A DNA stretch of 5,780 bases, taken from assembly GCA_018241865.1 (NCBI GenBank), contig JAFECY010000098.1, positions 1 to 5,780 on the forward strand, written 5' to 3'. Below, piece by piece: positions 1 through 5,743 of the stretch (positions within the stretch are counted from its first letter, which is position 1; each line of letters begins with the position of its first letter). The stretch is from Pseudomonadota bacterium (lineage in GTDB: Bacteria > Pseudomonadota > Gammaproteobacteria > Burkholderiales > Burkholderiaceae_D). A program made the translations under genes and the position numbers. The notes beneath the pieces are model-generated. The model saw only the letters and a list, made by a program, of their open reading frames with translations, did no database searches and was not told the origin of the DNA.

Positions 1-603
1 CCCCTGCGTCTGGAATGGATCCATGCGCGTGCGCCGCTGACCGGTAAGACCGTGCTGGATGTCGGTTGCGGCGGTGGCATCCTAGCCGAATCGATGGCGC
101 GCAAAGGCGCGCACGTCACCGGCATCGATCTGTCAGAGAAAGCGCTGAAGGTGGCCGACCTGCACAGCCTAGAATCCGGCGTACAAGTCCGCTACGAATT
201 GATCGCCGCCGAAGCGCTGGCGGAACGCGAACCGGCGCGCTTCGATGTCGTGACTTGCATGGAAATGCTGGAACATGTCCCCGACCCCGCATCCATCGTG
301 CAAGCTTGTGCGCGCTTGGTCAAACCCGGCGGCCATGTGTTTTTCTCCACCATCAGCCGCAATCCCAAAGCGTATCTATACGCGGTGCTCGGTGCGGAAT
401 ACCTGCTGCGCATGCTGCCCAAGGGTACGCACGATTATGCAAAATTCATCACGCCAGCCGAACTGGCACGCTTCGTTCGCAACGCTGGCCTGACGGCCGA
501 GGGATTAAAGGGCATGGGTTACAACCCGCTGACCAAAATGTATACGCTGAATCAAGACACCAGCGTCAACTACCTGCTTGCTTGCAGCCGCGCCGCCGAC
601 TAA
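1..603 (+). CDS. ubiG: Ubiquinone biosynthesis O-methyltransferase UbiG (5'-truncated by window edge)
   Basis: UbiG is the SAM-dependent enzyme that carries out both O-methylations of ubiquinone synthesis, acting on hydroxylated polyprenyl-phenol intermediates at the inner membrane. The frame is open from base 1, and the first visible residues ([13 protein letters not shown]) match the segment just before the SAM-binding core in UbiG. The GTG at 52 is therefore an internal valine codon, not a start. Visible marks in fragment numbering are SAM motif [10 protein letters not shown] at 18-26, the acidic residue of motif II in GIDLS near 43, and [11 protein letters not shown] near 86-96, which is typical of UbiG. 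200 codons are present; the family is about 230-245 residues, so roughly 30-45 N-terminal residues are missing upstream. It ends with TAA, followed after 9 bases by the phosphatase gene in the same frame. The family is clear; only the start is unseen. Confidence 0.95.
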   Translation, partial: PLRLEWIHARAPLTGKTVLDVGCGGGILAESMARKGAHVTGIDLSEKALKVADLHSLESGVQVRYELIAAEALAEREPARFDVVTCMEMLEHVPDPASIVQACARLVKPGGHVFFSTISRNPKAYLYAVLGAEYLLRMLPKGTHDYAKFITPAELARFVRNAGLTAEGLKGMGYNPLTKMYTLNQDTSVNYLLACSRAAD

Positions 604-612
604 TTTTTTGCA

Positions 613-1281
613 ATGCTGAAGCCTATCTCTGCACCACGCGCCATCCTGTTTGATCTCGACGGCACACTTGCCGACACTGCACCCGACCTTGCCGCCGCCG
701 TCAACAAGCTGCGTCGTGAACGCGGGCTGGATCCCACTCCCTATGAAAAACTGCGCCCGGTGGCCTCGGCCGGTGCGCGCGGTTTGCTCGGCGCTGCTTT
801 CAATTTGATGCCAGGCGACGAATGCTATGACGATTTACGTGATGCTTTTCTCGCCAATTACGCGGCATCGATCGCAACCGAATCGCGCTTGTTCGATGGC
901 ATCGGCGCGCTGCTAGATGCATTGCGCACGGGCGGCATCCGCTGGGGCATCGTCACCAACAAGGCGGCGCGCTTCACCGACGCGCTGGTGCCGTTGATCG
1001 GCCTGCAAGACGCTGCCTGCGTGATTTCTGGCGATACCACGCCGCACGCCAAACCGCACCCCGCACCCTTATTGGAAGCGGCACGCCGGCTCGGCATGAC
1101 GCCGCAGGAATGCTGGTATGTCGGCGACGATTTGCGCGACATCGAAGCCGGCCGCGCCGCCGGCATGTTCACCGTCGCCGCAGCTTGGGGCTATTGCGGC
1201 CATGCCGAACCGCAGACTTGGCATGCCGATGCGCTAATCGACACTCCGACGGCATTGCTCGCGCTAATCGACAAACGTTAA
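613..1281 (+). CDS. gph: HAD-family phosphatase, Gph/MupP type (phosphoglycolate or MurNAc-6-phosphate phosphatase)
   Basis: A 222-residue HAD hydrolase of subfamily IA, the usual length for Gph. Motif I is FDLDGTLADT with nucleophile D14 and acid/base D16. Motif II is the T115 of GIVTNK, the motif III lysine is K147 in HAKPHP, and motif IV is GDDLRDIEAG with D172/D173. A helical cap lies between about 20 and 90. The reaction is a cytosolic Mg-dependent dephosphorylation. The substrate cannot be read from the motifs: Gph removes phosphate from 2-phosphoglycolate, while MupP, a close relative encoded next to ubiG in Pseudomonas, acts on MurNAc-6-phosphate in peptidoglycan recycling. Adjacency to ubiG here makes MupP a serious alternative, so the symbol is provisional. 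The start is the first ATG after the in-frame ubiG stop. There is no Shine-Dalgarno sequence in the 9-base gap (T-rich), so translation probably depends on ribosomes finishing ubiG. Confidence 0.88.
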   Translation: MLKPISAPRAILFDLDGTLADTAPDLAAAVNKLRRERGLDPTPYEKLRPVASAGARGLLGAAFNLMPGDECYDDLRDAFLANYAASIATESRLFDGIGALLDALRTGGIRWGIVTNKAARFTDALVPLIGLQDAACVISGDTTPHAKPHPAPLLEAARRLGMTPQECWYVGDDLRDIEAGRAAGMFTVAAAWGYCGHAEPQTWHADALIDTPTALLALIDKR

Positions 1282-1285
1282 CGTA

Positions 1286-1324
1286 TTGCGTTTGCGGAAA
1301 AATTTAACGCAACATTTTCCGTAA
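1286..1324. terminator. Interleaved inverted repeats at convergent gene ends; possible bidirectional terminator
   Basis: Two inverted repeats lie between the gph stop (1281) and the last codons of the bcr-like gene. TTGCGTT at 1286-1292 pairs with AACGCAA at 1306-1312. CGGAAAA at 1295-1301 pairs with TTTTCCG at 1315-1321, extendable outward past one mismatch to 1292 and 1324. The position between convergent genes suits a shared terminator. Neither stem is followed by a clean T-run on either strand, so intrinsic termination would be weak. The arms alternate, so the two stems either exclude each other or form a strained pseudoknot. Confidence 0.35.
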
Positions 1325-2482
1325 CAGCAGCAGACACAAGGTGCTGCACACAACGAACACGCACATGGCCAATGCCAACAGACGCGCATCGTTGCCGATC
1401 AAGGGCACGACCACGGCGGCAACCAGCGCAAACAGCAATAACTGCACGAAAGATTGCACCGATGATGCCAATCCGCGCATTCCAGGAAAGACTTCCAGCG
1501 CCTGCAGCGAATTGACCGGCGCGGCCAAGGTCATGCCGAAAGTATACAAAGGCAGCGGCAACACCGCCCACGGCACCTGCGGCGTACACAGCAAACAGTA
1601 AATGAGATTGCCGATGGCCGCACCCAACATCAACGCATAGCCGGTGGCAACGATGCGGCGACGCGACCAGCGCTGCGCCAGCCGACTGGAAGTGCCTGCG
1701 CCGATCACCATGCCGCTCACCAACGGAATGAACAACCAAGCGAAGGCGGTTTCTGGCAGGTGCAAGACATCGATCACGAAATGCGGCGCAGCGGCGACGT
1801 AAATAAAGAAACCGATCGAAGCAAATCCGAGCGCAAAAACCGGCAGCAGGAAACGAGGATGACGCGTCGCCATCCAATAATCCCGCAGGATGCGGCGCGG
1901 ATGAAACGCCAGACGCTGTTCGCGCGGCAAACTTTCCGGCAATGCACGGCTGCACAGCAACAGCACCAGCAGACCGAACGCCGTCAGAAACACGAAGATC
2001 GCGCGCCAGCCGAACCAGACCTGCAGCCAGCCGCCAATGATGGGCGCCAGCGCCGGGGCAAGCGCGAACATCATGGTGATCTGCGACAGCATGCGCTGCG
2101 CCTCGGCACCGGCGAGCCGATCGCGCACCATCGCACGGCCAACCACCGTACCAGCGCCAGCCGACAAGCCCTGCAGCGCGCGGAATACCAGCAACGCCGT
2201 CAAACTCGGCGCACTCGCCGCGCCCAGCGAGGCGAACGTATACACCGTCAGCGACAACAGAATCACCGGCCGCCGCCCGAAAGAATCCGAGAACGTACCG
2301 TGCAACAGCATCATGCCGGCGAAGCACAGCAGATACACGCTCAAGGTCTGCTGCACGTACACCGCATCGACATGCAAATCGGCGGCGATAGCCGGGAAGG
2401 AAGGCAGATAGGTGTCGATCGAAAACGGTCCCAGCATCGCCAGCGCCGCCAACACAAAAGCCAAGGATCGGTGCTGACGCAT
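1304..2482 (-). CDS. Bcr/CflA-family MFS drug efflux transporter
   Basis: A 12-helix major facilitator protein of the inner membrane, expected to export drugs or metabolites by proton antiport. With the start chosen here it is 392 residues, normal for Bcr/CflA. Seen: FSIDTYLPSFPAI in helix 1 (about 20-32), the signature of this family; MFS motif A GTFSDSFGRR at 62-71; a helix-4 motif RALQGLSAGAGTVVGRAMVRD at about 101-121, with the proton-coupling style R and the closing RD; and hydrophobic segments to the C-terminus (LLLLRKMLR). An ATG 9 codons further upstream (2509) is also open, but the ATG at 2482 has AGGAAG 7 bases before it and lies one base after the stop of the preceding gene. It is the last gene of the cluster and converges with gph. 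The substrate cannot be told; Bcr relatives act on bicyclomycin, sulfonamides, chloramphenicol or cysteine. Confidence 0.9.
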   Translation of the reverse strand: MRQHRSLAFVLAALAMLGPFSIDTYLPSFPAIAADLHVDAVYVQQTLSVYLLCFAGMMLLHGTFSDSFGRRPVILLSLTVYTFASLGAASAPSLTALLVFRALQGLSAGAGTVVGRAMVRDRLAGAEAQRMLSQITMMFALAPALAPIIGGWLQVWFGWRAIFVFLTAFGLLVLLLCSRALPESLPREQRLAFHPRRILRDYWMATRHPRFLLPVFALGFASIGFFIYVAAAPHFVIDVLHLPETAFAWLFIPLVSGMVIGAGTSSRLAQRWSRRRIVATGYALMLGAAIGNLIYCLLCTPQVPWAVLPLPLYTFGMTLAAPVNSLQALEVFPGMRGLASSVQSFVQLLLFALVAAVVVPLIGNDARLLALAMCVFVVCSTLCLLLLRKMLR

Positions 2483-2483
2483 G

Positions 2484-2891
2484 CTACAACTTCCTGATCC
2501 GGTAATCATGCTGCTTCACCAGTCTGGTCGCGTCGATCAGTGTGCTCAAGCCGAGCACCAGTTGCGTCAGCACCTCACCCGACAGCGACCACACCTGCCC
2601 TGCCGGCGCGGACACGCCGGTCGCCGCGGTGATGACAGGCACTACCCATGTCGCCTCCGGCGTGACATCGAGCAGCACCTCGCCATCGGGTGTGGTGTGC
2701 AAATAGATTTCGCCACCGTGCGTCAGACAGAAGCAAATGCCGTAACCGGCAATGCCGGGTTTGTCGGATTTGTCGATCAAGCGGCGCAAGTCCCAGTTGT
2801 AGTTGTCGATCCAAGCTTCGACATCGTAGCTGGATTGCAGCACGATCCACGGCCGGCGCGGCTCTTGCTCCTGATCCGAAATTGTGTTCAT
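2484..2891 (-). CDS. Uncharacterised 135-residue protein between two MFS exporters
   Basis: I do not recognise a family for this protein. It has no signal peptide and no clear membrane segment, so it is probably cytosolic. The N-terminus is polar (SDQEQEPRRP), followed by a W/Y-rich part (PWIVLQSSYDVEAWIDNYNW, about 14-33). A strand-like middle (GICFCLTHGGEIYLHTTPDGEVLLDV, about 51-76) has two nearby cysteines, C53 and C55, and two histidines, H58 and H65. The hydrophobic C-terminal half (TWVVPVITAATGV; LTQLVLGLSTLIDAT) could be strand plus amphipathic helix, ending in a basic tail RIRKL. The ATG has AGGAAA 6 bases upstream (2898-2903). It starts 28 bases after the EntS-like gene and ends 1 base before the Bcr-like gene. 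That spacing and the strong ribosome site argue that it is a real gene in an operon with the exporters. Its function is unknown. Confidence 0.78.
   Translation of the reverse strand: MNTISDQEQEPRRPWIVLQSSYDVEAWIDNYNWDLRRLIDKSDKPGIAGYGICFCLTHGGEIYLHTTPDGEVLLDVTPEATWVVPVITAATGVSAPAGQVWSLSGEVLTQLVLGLSTLIDATRLVKQHDYRIRKL
2490..2495 (-). promoter_or_regulatory. Shine-Dalgarno AGGAAG that fixes the start of the Bcr/CflA gene
   Basis: AGGAAG on the - strand lies 7 bases before the ATG at 2482 and inside the final codons of the upstream 135-residue gene. It favours the shorter start over the ATG at 2509. The upstream stop and this start are one base apart (TAG-C-ATG), so the two genes are probably translationally coupled. 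Confidence 0.7.
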
Positions 2892-2919
2892 CGTGAATTT
2901 CCTGCTGGTGAAGCACGCA

Positions 2920-4119
2920 TTATAGGTGCTCGCGTTTGGCCAGCGTCGGGAACAAGCGCATCCAAATCACCACCACCGCCAGCGTGCCAAGGCCGCCGAT
3001 CAGCACCGACGGCACCGCGCCGAACCAAGCCGCAGTTAAGCCGGATTCAAACTCGCCAAGCTGATTCGATGCACCGATGAAAATCGAATTGACCGCACTG
3101 ACTCGGCCGCGCATCTCGTTGGGTGTATGGAGTTGCACCAGTGATTGTCGGATCACCACGCTGACCATGTCGAACGCACCGGTAAACGCCAGCGCAAACA
3201 ACGACAACAGAAAAGATGAGGACAGCGCGAACACGATGGTCGCCACGCCAAACACCGCCACAGAAGCGAACATAACGCGACCGACGCGGCGCTGAATCGG
3301 ATGACGCGCAAGATAGAGCGACATCAACAATGCGCCGACCGCCGGCGCCGAGCGCAACAAGCCCAGCTCTTGCGCGCCGCCATGCAAAATATCGCGCACA
3401 AACACCGGCAGCAGTGCCACCGCGCCGCCCAGCAGCACCGCAAACAAATCGAGTGAAATCGCGCCGAGAATTTCCTTACGCTGCCAGATGAAACCGACGC
3501 CGGCGAACAAACGCTGCAGGCTCACCGGTTCAGCCGGCGGCGGCACATGATCGATGCGGATCAACATCACACACAAGGCTGCACACAAAAACAGCACCGC
3601 GCTGACCAGATACACCGCACTCGCCCCCGCCGCGTAGATCAAACCACCGAGCGCCGGGCCGGCGATGATGGCGGCTTCCGCCCCGCCGGCGCTCAACGCC
3701 AACGCGCGCGGCAACACCGCAGCCGGTACCAACAACGGCCCCAACGCTTGCTGGGTCGGCATCTGAAACGCGCGCGTTGCGCCAAGCAGCACCGACGCCA
3801 CCAGCAATGCCTCACGGCCGATCCAGCCATGCAGATTACCGGCCACCAATCCGACCGCGACCAACAATTGTCCAGCCAGACACCAGCCCAACACGTAACG
3901 GCGATCGAAACGATCCGCGACATGACCCACCATCAGCACCAGCGCTAACGAAGGCAGAAATTGCGCCAGCCCGATCAGACCGAGATCGTAGGCGCTATGG
4001 GTCAGGTCATACATTTGCCAGCCGACGATGACCATCATCATCTGACTGGCCATCGTGGTGGCGACACGCGCACACAGGAAATAGCGGAAAGAAGGATAGG
4101 CGCGCAGCGGATTGGTCAT
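2920..4119 (-). CDS. MFS transporter, EntS-like (MFS_3) exporter
   Basis: A 399-residue, 12-helix inner-membrane transporter of the MFS_3 type, the group of enterobactin exporter EntS and many putative drug exporters. Evidence in order: N-terminal FRYFLCARVATTMASQM (11-27); VGWQMYDLTHSAYDLGLIG at about 32-50, a family signature; motif A GHVADRFDRR at 65-74; AFQMPTQQALGPLLVP near 117-132; and after the central loop NEMRGRVSAVNSIFIGASNQLGEFESG at about 334-360, the conserved C-terminal-half motif. Siderophore export is not implied, since no siderophore genes are near. The ATG at 4119 is the natural start (MTNPLRAYPSF), but it has no Shine-Dalgarno sequence. A short ORF ends on it with an ATGA overlap, which suggests coupled translation. 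It lies 64 bases after the DUF1232 gene and leads the three-gene exporter run. Confidence 0.9.
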   Translation of the reverse strand: MTNPLRAYPSFRYFLCARVATTMASQMMMVIVGWQMYDLTHSAYDLGLIGLAQFLPSLALVLMVGHVADRFDRRYVLGWCLAGQLLVAVGLVAGNLHGWIGREALLVASVLLGATRAFQMPTQQALGPLLVPAAVLPRALALSAGGAEAAIIAGPALGGLIYAAGASAVYLVSAVLFLCAALCVMLIRIDHVPPPAEPVSLQRLFAGVGFIWQRKEILGAISLDLFAVLLGGAVALLPVFVRDILHGGAQELGLLRSAPAVGALLMSLYLARHPIQRRVGRVMFASVAVFGVATIVFALSSSFLLSLFALAFTGAFDMVSVVIRQSLVQLHTPNEMRGRVSAVNSIFIGASNQLGEFESGLTAAWFGAVPSVLIGGLGTLAVVVIWMRLFPTLAKREHL

Positions 4120-4151
4120 GGGAAAACAATGCGGAGAAACTCCGTCATCAT
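4116..4151 (-). CDS. Possible leader peptide (11 residues) overlapping the EntS-like start
   Basis: ATG at 4151 opens MMTEFLRIVFP and stops at TGA 4118-4116, which overlaps the transporter ATG as ATGA. The transporter lacks its own Shine-Dalgarno sequence, so this tiny ORF could bring ribosomes to it by termination-reinitiation. An in-frame GTG five codons upstream is an alternative start. Ribosome-site support for the leader itself is weak (AGGTGG about 11 bases upstream). An 11-codon ORF can occur by chance. Confidence 0.25.
   Translation of the reverse strand: MMTEFLRIVFP
4132..4144. repeat. Small perfect inverted repeat CGGAG-AAA-CTCCG
   Basis: It has five-base arms and a three-base loop, and lies between the DUF1232 stop and the EntS-like start, inside the possible leader ORF. 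The transcript could form a short hairpin here that hides a GGAG. With no T-run it is not an intrinsic terminator. A role is only a guess. Confidence 0.25.
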
Positions 4152-4183
4152 GCCCGATTTCGCCACCTGCCGCCGCCGGACGC

Positions 4184-4567
4184 TCAAGCGCGCCATTGCC
4201 ACCAGGCGCATGCGATCAGTACCAGCATCAGCACGACGGCGGCAGCCAGCAAAACCAGCGCCGCCTTCTTCACGCTCGCCGCGCGCGCGGCGGCCCGGAT
4301 GCGCGCGTTCGCCAGCACGGTTTCCGGCAGCAGACGAAACGCCAGCGCCAGGCCGAGCGGCACGATGACGAGATCATCGAGCAGGCCGACGAAGGGAATC
4401 ACATCCGGTATCAGATCGATCGGACTGAAGGCATACAGAACAGCCAGCACGGCGACCAGCTTCGCCTGCCAGGGCGCGGCCGGATCGCGCAGGGCATAGA
4501 ACAAGGCGAGCGCATCACGGCGCAGAAAGCGAGCCCGCGCCAGCAGACGCGAGCGGATCGATGGCAT
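4184..4567 (-). CDS. DUF1232 (YkvA-type) small membrane protein
   Basis: A 127-residue protein with the DUF1232 core YAFSPIDLIPDVIPFVGLLDD at about 45-65, the hallmark of this widespread family of unknown function. A basic amphipathic N-terminus (RSRLLARARFLRR) precedes a hydrophobic stretch that runs into the core. A strong C-terminal membrane helix at about 102-122 (ALVLLAAAVVLMLVLIACAWW) ends in WRA, so it is probably an inner-membrane protein. Two starts are possible: GTG at 4570 or ATG at 4567. The ATG is chosen because GAGG (4574-4577) lies 6 bases before it and only 3 before the GTG. The IS ends 10 bases upstream of this start and its orfB reads in the same direction, so the native promoter and upstream neighbour have been displaced. 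Any expression must now come through or from the IS. Confidence 0.85.
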   Translation of the reverse strand: MPSIRSRLLARARFLRRDALALFYALRDPAAPWQAKLVAVLAVLYAFSPIDLIPDVIPFVGLLDDLVIVPLGLALAFRLLPETVLANARIRAAARAASVKKAALVLLAAAVVLMLVLIACAWWQWRA

Positions 4568-4573
4568 CACGTG

Positions 4574-4577
4574 CCTC
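4574..4577 (-). promoter_or_regulatory. Shine-Dalgarno core GAGG of the DUF1232 gene; presumed IS target duplication
   Basis: These four bases (CCTC on the + strand) directly abut the IS end at 4578 and form the ribosome site of the DUF1232 gene. IS407-group elements usually duplicate 4 bp, so this is the expected left copy of the target duplication. The other copy would lie just beyond base 5780 and cannot be seen. Confidence 0.5.
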
Positions 4578-4612
4578 TGACCTGACTGATTTTTTCGGAC
4601 CGAACTAATCTG
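4578..4612 (+). repeat. IS terminal inverted repeat, orfB-side end
   Basis: Aligned with the other end, about 30 of 37 positions match, allowing two single-base gaps. Shared blocks are TGACCTG at the tip and an inner TTTTCGGACCGAA. The inner block holds the near-palindrome TTCGG-A-CCGAA at 4594-4604. The orfB stop codon (4605-4607) lies inside this repeat. Confidence 0.9.
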
Positions 4613-5456
4613 GAATAGCTCTGGTTAATAAATCGGTTTTCAGCTTCCTGCTAAACGCTTCTGGTGTTTCGTAATTCAAGCTCGAATGCGGCCTGACGGT
4701 ATTGTAATGCCGTCGCCAATCCTCGATGACGACCTTGGCCTCGATACGGTTTCTGAACCACTCCATTGCCAAGCATTCGTCCCGGAATTTCCCATTGAAG
4801 CTTTCCGTCGTCCCGTTCTGCCAGGGCTTGCCCGGATCGATCAGCGCGCATTCAATACCTTGCTCCGTCACCCATTTCAAGAGCGCCACGCTGACGAACT
4901 CCGGCCCATTGTCGCTTCTCAGGTAGCGCGGTGCACCGCGCACACTGACCAGCCGGGACAAGACCTCGATCACCCTTGCCGAACGGATCGATCCGGCCAC
5001 GTCTATTGCCAGCGATTCACGCGTATATTCGTCTACGACTGTCAGGCACTTGAGTTGCTGGCCGTTGGCGCAGGCATCAAATACAAAATCATAGCTCCAT
5101 ACCGAATTGGCGACGGCTGGTGCCAATGGTCGGGGCCGGCTTGCCGCTACACGCTTCCTGGAGCGTTTCTTGGGGACTTGCAGGCCATGTTCTGCCCATA
5201 GACGGCGGCAACGATCACTGCCAACTTCAATGCCTTCGCGCCCAAGGAATACCCGAATACGTCGAGAACCATAACGCGGATACTGTTGCGACAGTCGCTG
5301 CATGGCATTGACGACCGGCGCATTCTTCAACGGCACGCCGGGAACATAGAAAAGAGACGATCTGGCCACTTGCATCAGCGCACAGGCCCGCCGTTGCGGC
5401 ATGCCACGTTCAATGGCATACAGAGCCGCAATACGGCGAGCAGGTGCGCTCACCAC
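4605..5456 (-). CDS. IS3-family transposase OrfB (DDE integrase-type catalytic part)
   Basis: The catalytic half of the transposase, 283 residues counted from the GTG at 5456. It has an N-terminal HTH_21-like part (about 45-100, with YPRYGSRRIRVFLGREG), then the rve integrase core. The triad is visible: D123 in WSYDFV, D182 in RSDNGPEF and E218 in NGTTESFNGKFRDE, with exactly 35 residues between the second D and E. The family tail RRHYNTVRPHSSLNYETPEAF follows. It is probably made mainly as an OrfAB fusion by -1 frameshifting at the A6G heptamer at 5456-5462: 86 OrfA residues plus 283 gives 369. The GTG at 5456 is only the first base triplet after the slip, and no well-spaced ribosome site supports independent initiation. 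Full length, with no internal stop. Confidence 0.93.
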   Translation of the reverse strand: MVSAPARRIAALYAIERGMPQRRACALMQVARSSLFYVPGVPLKNAPVVNAMQRLSQQYPRYGSRRIRVFLGREGIEVGSDRCRRLWAEHGLQVPKKRSRKRVAASRPRPLAPAVANSVWSYDFVFDACANGQQLKCLTVVDEYTRESLAIDVAGSIRSARVIEVLSRLVSVRGAPRYLRSDNGPEFVSVALLKWVTEQGIECALIDPGKPWQNGTTESFNGKFRDECLAMEWFRNRIEAKVVIEDWRRHYNTVRPHSSLNYETPEAFSRKLKTDLLTRAIPD

Positions 5457-5476
5457 TTTTTTGCGGCGATCTCCTT
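5435..5476 (-). promoter_or_regulatory. Programmed -1 ribosomal frameshift signal joining orfA to orfB
   Basis: All three classical parts are visible on the - strand. An internal Shine-Dalgarno-like AAGGAG (5476-5471) is followed by an 8-base spacer. Then comes the slippery heptamer A-AAA-AAG (5462-5456), in the right phase of orfA (GCA AAA AAG). A hairpin follows after one base: GGTGAGC (5454-5448) pairs with GCTCGCC (5441-5435) around a 6-base loop, 7 pairs including one G-U. Slipping back one base after AAG gives GTG GTG AGC, which is the orfB frame. The same layout is known from dnaX and IS911. The hairpin spacer is shorter than usual. Confidence 0.85.
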
Positions 5477-5713
5477 CATGATTTCAATTTCAAGATCGCG
5501 CTCTGCCAGAAGTTTTTTGAGCCGTGCATTCTCCTGCGACAAGGCCTTGAACTCTTTCACATCATCGGCTGCCATGCCGGAAAAGCGTTTGCGCCAGCTG
5601 TAGATGCTTTGCTCGCTCACGCCATGCTTCTTGGCCACTTCGGCTATCGGCGCCTTGTCGGCTTCCCGCAAAATCCGGACGATTTGTTCGTCGCTGTATC
5701 GGCTCTTCTTCAT
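5450..5713 (-). CDS. IS3-family transposase OrfA (helix-turn-helix DNA-binding part)
   Basis: An 87-residue HTH_Tnp_1 protein that binds the IS ends and regulates transposition. A helix-turn-helix lies at about 20-45 (APIAEVAKKHGVSEQSIYSWRKRF), followed by a predicted coiled coil at about 53-82 (EFKALSQENARLKKLLAERDLEIEIMKEI), the leucine-zipper multimerisation part known in IS3-family proteins. The ATG at 5713 is preceded by GAGGGAG (5716-5722), with GAGG 5 bases from the start. Its last codons contain the slippery heptamer, and the gene overlaps orfB by 7 bases. Confidence 0.93.
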   Translation of the reverse strand: MKKSRYSDEQIVRILREADKAPIAEVAKKHGVSEQSIYSWRKRFSGMAADDVKEFKALSQENARLKKLLAERDLEIEIMKEIAAKKW

Positions 5714-5715
5714 TG

Positions 5716-5722
5716 CTCCCTC
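5716..5722 (-). promoter_or_regulatory. Ribosome binding site of orfA
   Basis: GAGGGAG on the - strand ends 2 bases before the orfA ATG; its GAGG core is 5 bases away. It supports the start at 5713. Confidence 0.6.
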
Positions 5723-5743
5723 TCGGTTTGGGAGCTATTCTCT

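Noticed and set aside
66..653. 195-codon open frame on the + strand over ubiG
   Set aside because: It is an arginine-rich shadow of ubiG, whose frame shows real SAM-methyltransferase motifs and runs into the next gene.
1278..2327. 349-codon open frame on the - strand, overlapping the Bcr/CflA gene in another frame
   Set aside because: It is an out-of-frame shadow of a transporter gene that has clear MFS motifs. Its translation is rich in A, R, G and V without family signatures, as expected from GC-rich codon bias.
1760..2497. 245-codon open frame on the + strand, antisense to the Bcr/CflA gene
   Set aside because: The translation is almost all Q, R, H and E, the usual antisense image of hydrophobic helices. 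There is no ribosome site or domain.
2483..2509. Nine-codon N-terminal extension of the Bcr/CflA protein (start at 2509)
   Set aside because: The downstream ATG at 2482 has a well-spaced AGGAAG, begins one base after the upstream stop and gives the normal family N-terminus.
4112..4585. 157-codon open frame antisense to the DUF1232 gene, crossing into the IS end
   Set aside because: It crosses the IS boundary and has Q/R-rich low-complexity sequence; the opposite strand has a clear DUF1232 core.
4686..5201. 171-codon open frame on the + strand inside the IS, antisense to orfB
   Set aside because: No recognisable domain, no ribosome site and fully within orfB, which has an intact DDE triad. 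Some IS elements carry antisense genes, but nothing supports one here.
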